From assembly GCA_012184525.1 (NCBI GenBank), contig WOFQ01000058.1, positions 62,001-126,000 of the forward strand: 64,000 bases of DNA. The letters run 5' to 3'. Positions 62,701 to 64,000 of the stretch are shown piece after piece. A program made the translations under genes and the position numbers. Each line of letters begins with the position of its first letter. Within the stretch, counting starts at the first letter, position 1. This stretch comes from Xenoacremonium recifei (lineage: Eukaryota > Ascomycota > Sordariomycetes > Hypocreales > Nectriaceae). Under the pieces are notes generated by a model. That model made no database searches and was not told where the DNA came from. It saw nothing but the letters and a program-made list of their open reading frames with translations.

Positions 62701-64000
62701 TGCATTGAGCCGTCGCTCTTTGGAGCACCAATCCTTCCCCCATCACTCACGAGCCCCCTTGCGTCCCGCGCCGTCCAAGAGCGGTAAATCTTCATCTTGC
62801 ATCGATTAGGTAGGTGTCCGATATATTTCGGACTTCCCGTCCCAGCCAGCCAGCCAGCCTCCCAGGATGAGAGATGCCGTGCCGGCCCTATCTCCACGCC
62901 CCGTGTCCCCCATGTTTTGTCGCATATCAGAAAGTGATATGGGTGGATAGACGGATTAGACATACTCCGGCAGACAGCAACTACAGCGGCGGTTGGCTTC
63001 CCAGGGTTTCGGTGAGGGGCTTGTGGGTTTCGCGTGACGGTAGGAGAGATGGCAGGATTGATCAGGTGGACCAATGCCAGCCAGAGAATGGGAACCAGAA
63101 CGGGACATGGTCGCCTCCCAGCCTAGCCAGGTAGGAACTGTACGTACCGACATGCCCAGCACTGCTGCAGAGAACCCTGGCATGCTCTGTAAGTGTGTAA
63201 GCAGGTACGCGTCTGCTCAAGGGCCCCCGTCATGCCCAGAAGGATTGCCGTCGCCGAGGACCCAAGACTCTGGGAAGCTCGCAGCTAGACTGTCAATCTA
63301 AACGGGACGTCTTCCACCCCAAACAAAGCTGTGCCGTGGACCAGAGAGCTGTCGGATTGGCTGTCGGCCGCAGCAAACTTGCGACAACCGCCATCCTATC
63401 ACTGGGAGCTCGCCCTACCTTTGTCTTCCGTTGGGGTGTGCATCACATCACATCTTGGTGGCCCCGTTTGGCCGTCGATGCCCTCTACCCTGGAAGAGAG
63501 TCAACATCGGTGAATGAGAATCGCATCGCTCGGGGGGTAGGGATCGCACCTTTGTCGCCATCATCACACCCCTAAACCAAACTTTGGAGGGCAAGAGGGG
63601 GGGCCTCCAGCTGGACAGCCATTGCGCAGACCAAAAATGTGAGAACTGACGAGAGCACCTCGAGGGTATGATGAAATGTGATAGAGGGGCTGGTTGGCGG
63701 CCTTGGATCTGTCTGGGGGGCACCGGCCTACCGAAGAACTTCGGGGCCGGGGTCTTGTTCGCTTCTGGACCATCATGACTTGATCATTGGACGGATCGTC
63801 GCTGGGGGTGGAGCATGAGTTTTGCGTCCGGAGAGGCTATCCCGTCCGCGACATACGGAGTATTCTGTACGGAGCCCAGTGTCTTGTTCTTTGAGCCCGG
63901 AGCGCCAGGCACGGCATGCTGAATGGTTGAACGGCCAGCGACAGCTAGAGGGGCATCAAGGGATCTAGTGCCGGGCCTTTAGAGGAGAAGGACGGCACGG
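59740..64000. other. 4.3 kb without a supported gene
   Basis: No frame shows a recognisable domain. The first 300 bases should be the FLX1 3' region. On the minus strand, a 147-codon frame at 62500-62057 contains a plausible intron (GTACGTGAG donor near 62224, TTTTCCAG acceptor near 62142), so a weakly supported spliced transcript is possible there. A gene may begin beyond the right edge, with part of this stretch as its promoter. Confidence 0.4.

Overview
The window is nuclear DNA of a filamentous ascomycete, most likely a sordariomycete and probably of the order Hypocreales. The evidence is the set of compact genes with introns of about 50-65 bases (GTAAGT/GTGAGT donors, CTAAC/CTGAC branch sites, C/TAG acceptors), pyrimidine-rich leaders, and protein families such as a chromodomain HDA2/3-type subunit, Cyk3, Ytm1 and Rai1 in their usual fungal forms. 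There is no operon structure, mobile element, CRISPR array or rRNA, and I found no tRNA by eye. All exon boundaries below were read by eye from splice consensus, reading phase and protein conservation; each joined coding length is an exact multiple of three.

Layout. 1.8-13 kb is a dense housekeeping block: a mitochondrial m-AAA protease (-), a HemK/Mtq1 release-factor methyltransferase (-), RPB11 (+), LSM5 (-), a DEDDy 3'-5' exonuclease (+) and the ribosome-assembly factor YTM1 (-). 13-22 kb holds glycogen synthase (+), a small Gly/His-rich protein (+), and a 427-residue disordered protein (-), with long intergenic spacers. 22-28.2 kb has no gene I can support. 28.2-35.6 kb holds an F-box/LRR protein (-), a fatty-acid elongase (-) and cytochrome c oxidase subunit COX6 (+). 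36.2-46.1 kb holds a chromodomain HDA2/3-type silencing subunit (-), the decapping/pyrophosphohydrolase factor RAI1 (+) and a GCK-type Ste20 kinase (-). 47.7-59.7 kb holds CYK3 (+), a MAU2/SCC4 cohesin loader with a very long glutamine-rich N-terminus (+), splicing factor SAP49/HSH49 (-), TOM7 (+) and an FLX1-type mitochondrial carrier (+). 59.7-64 kb has no supported gene.

Themes. Many neighbours form divergent pairs (MTQ1/RPB11, LSM5/exonuclease, SAP49/TOM7, YTM1/GSY1, elongase/COX6, chromodomain subunit/RAI1, kinase/CYK3) and converge on short shared 3' regions. Products cover mRNA synthesis and turnover (RPB11, LSM5, RAI1, SAP49), mitochondria (m-AAA protease, MTQ1, COX6, TOM7, FLX1), chromatin and cohesion, and cytokinesis signalling.

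No wholly new multi-gene system is evident. The points most worth checking are the glutamine-rich MAU2 extension, a promoter-like segment inside RPB11 intron 1, a Cys-rich insertion inside the F-box, an apparently intact transglutaminase triad in Cyk3, a shared palindromic promoter element at YTM1 and SAP49/TOM7, an 8-base microexon in RAI1, and a promoter-like cluster in front of a tiny spliced reading frame near 20 kb.
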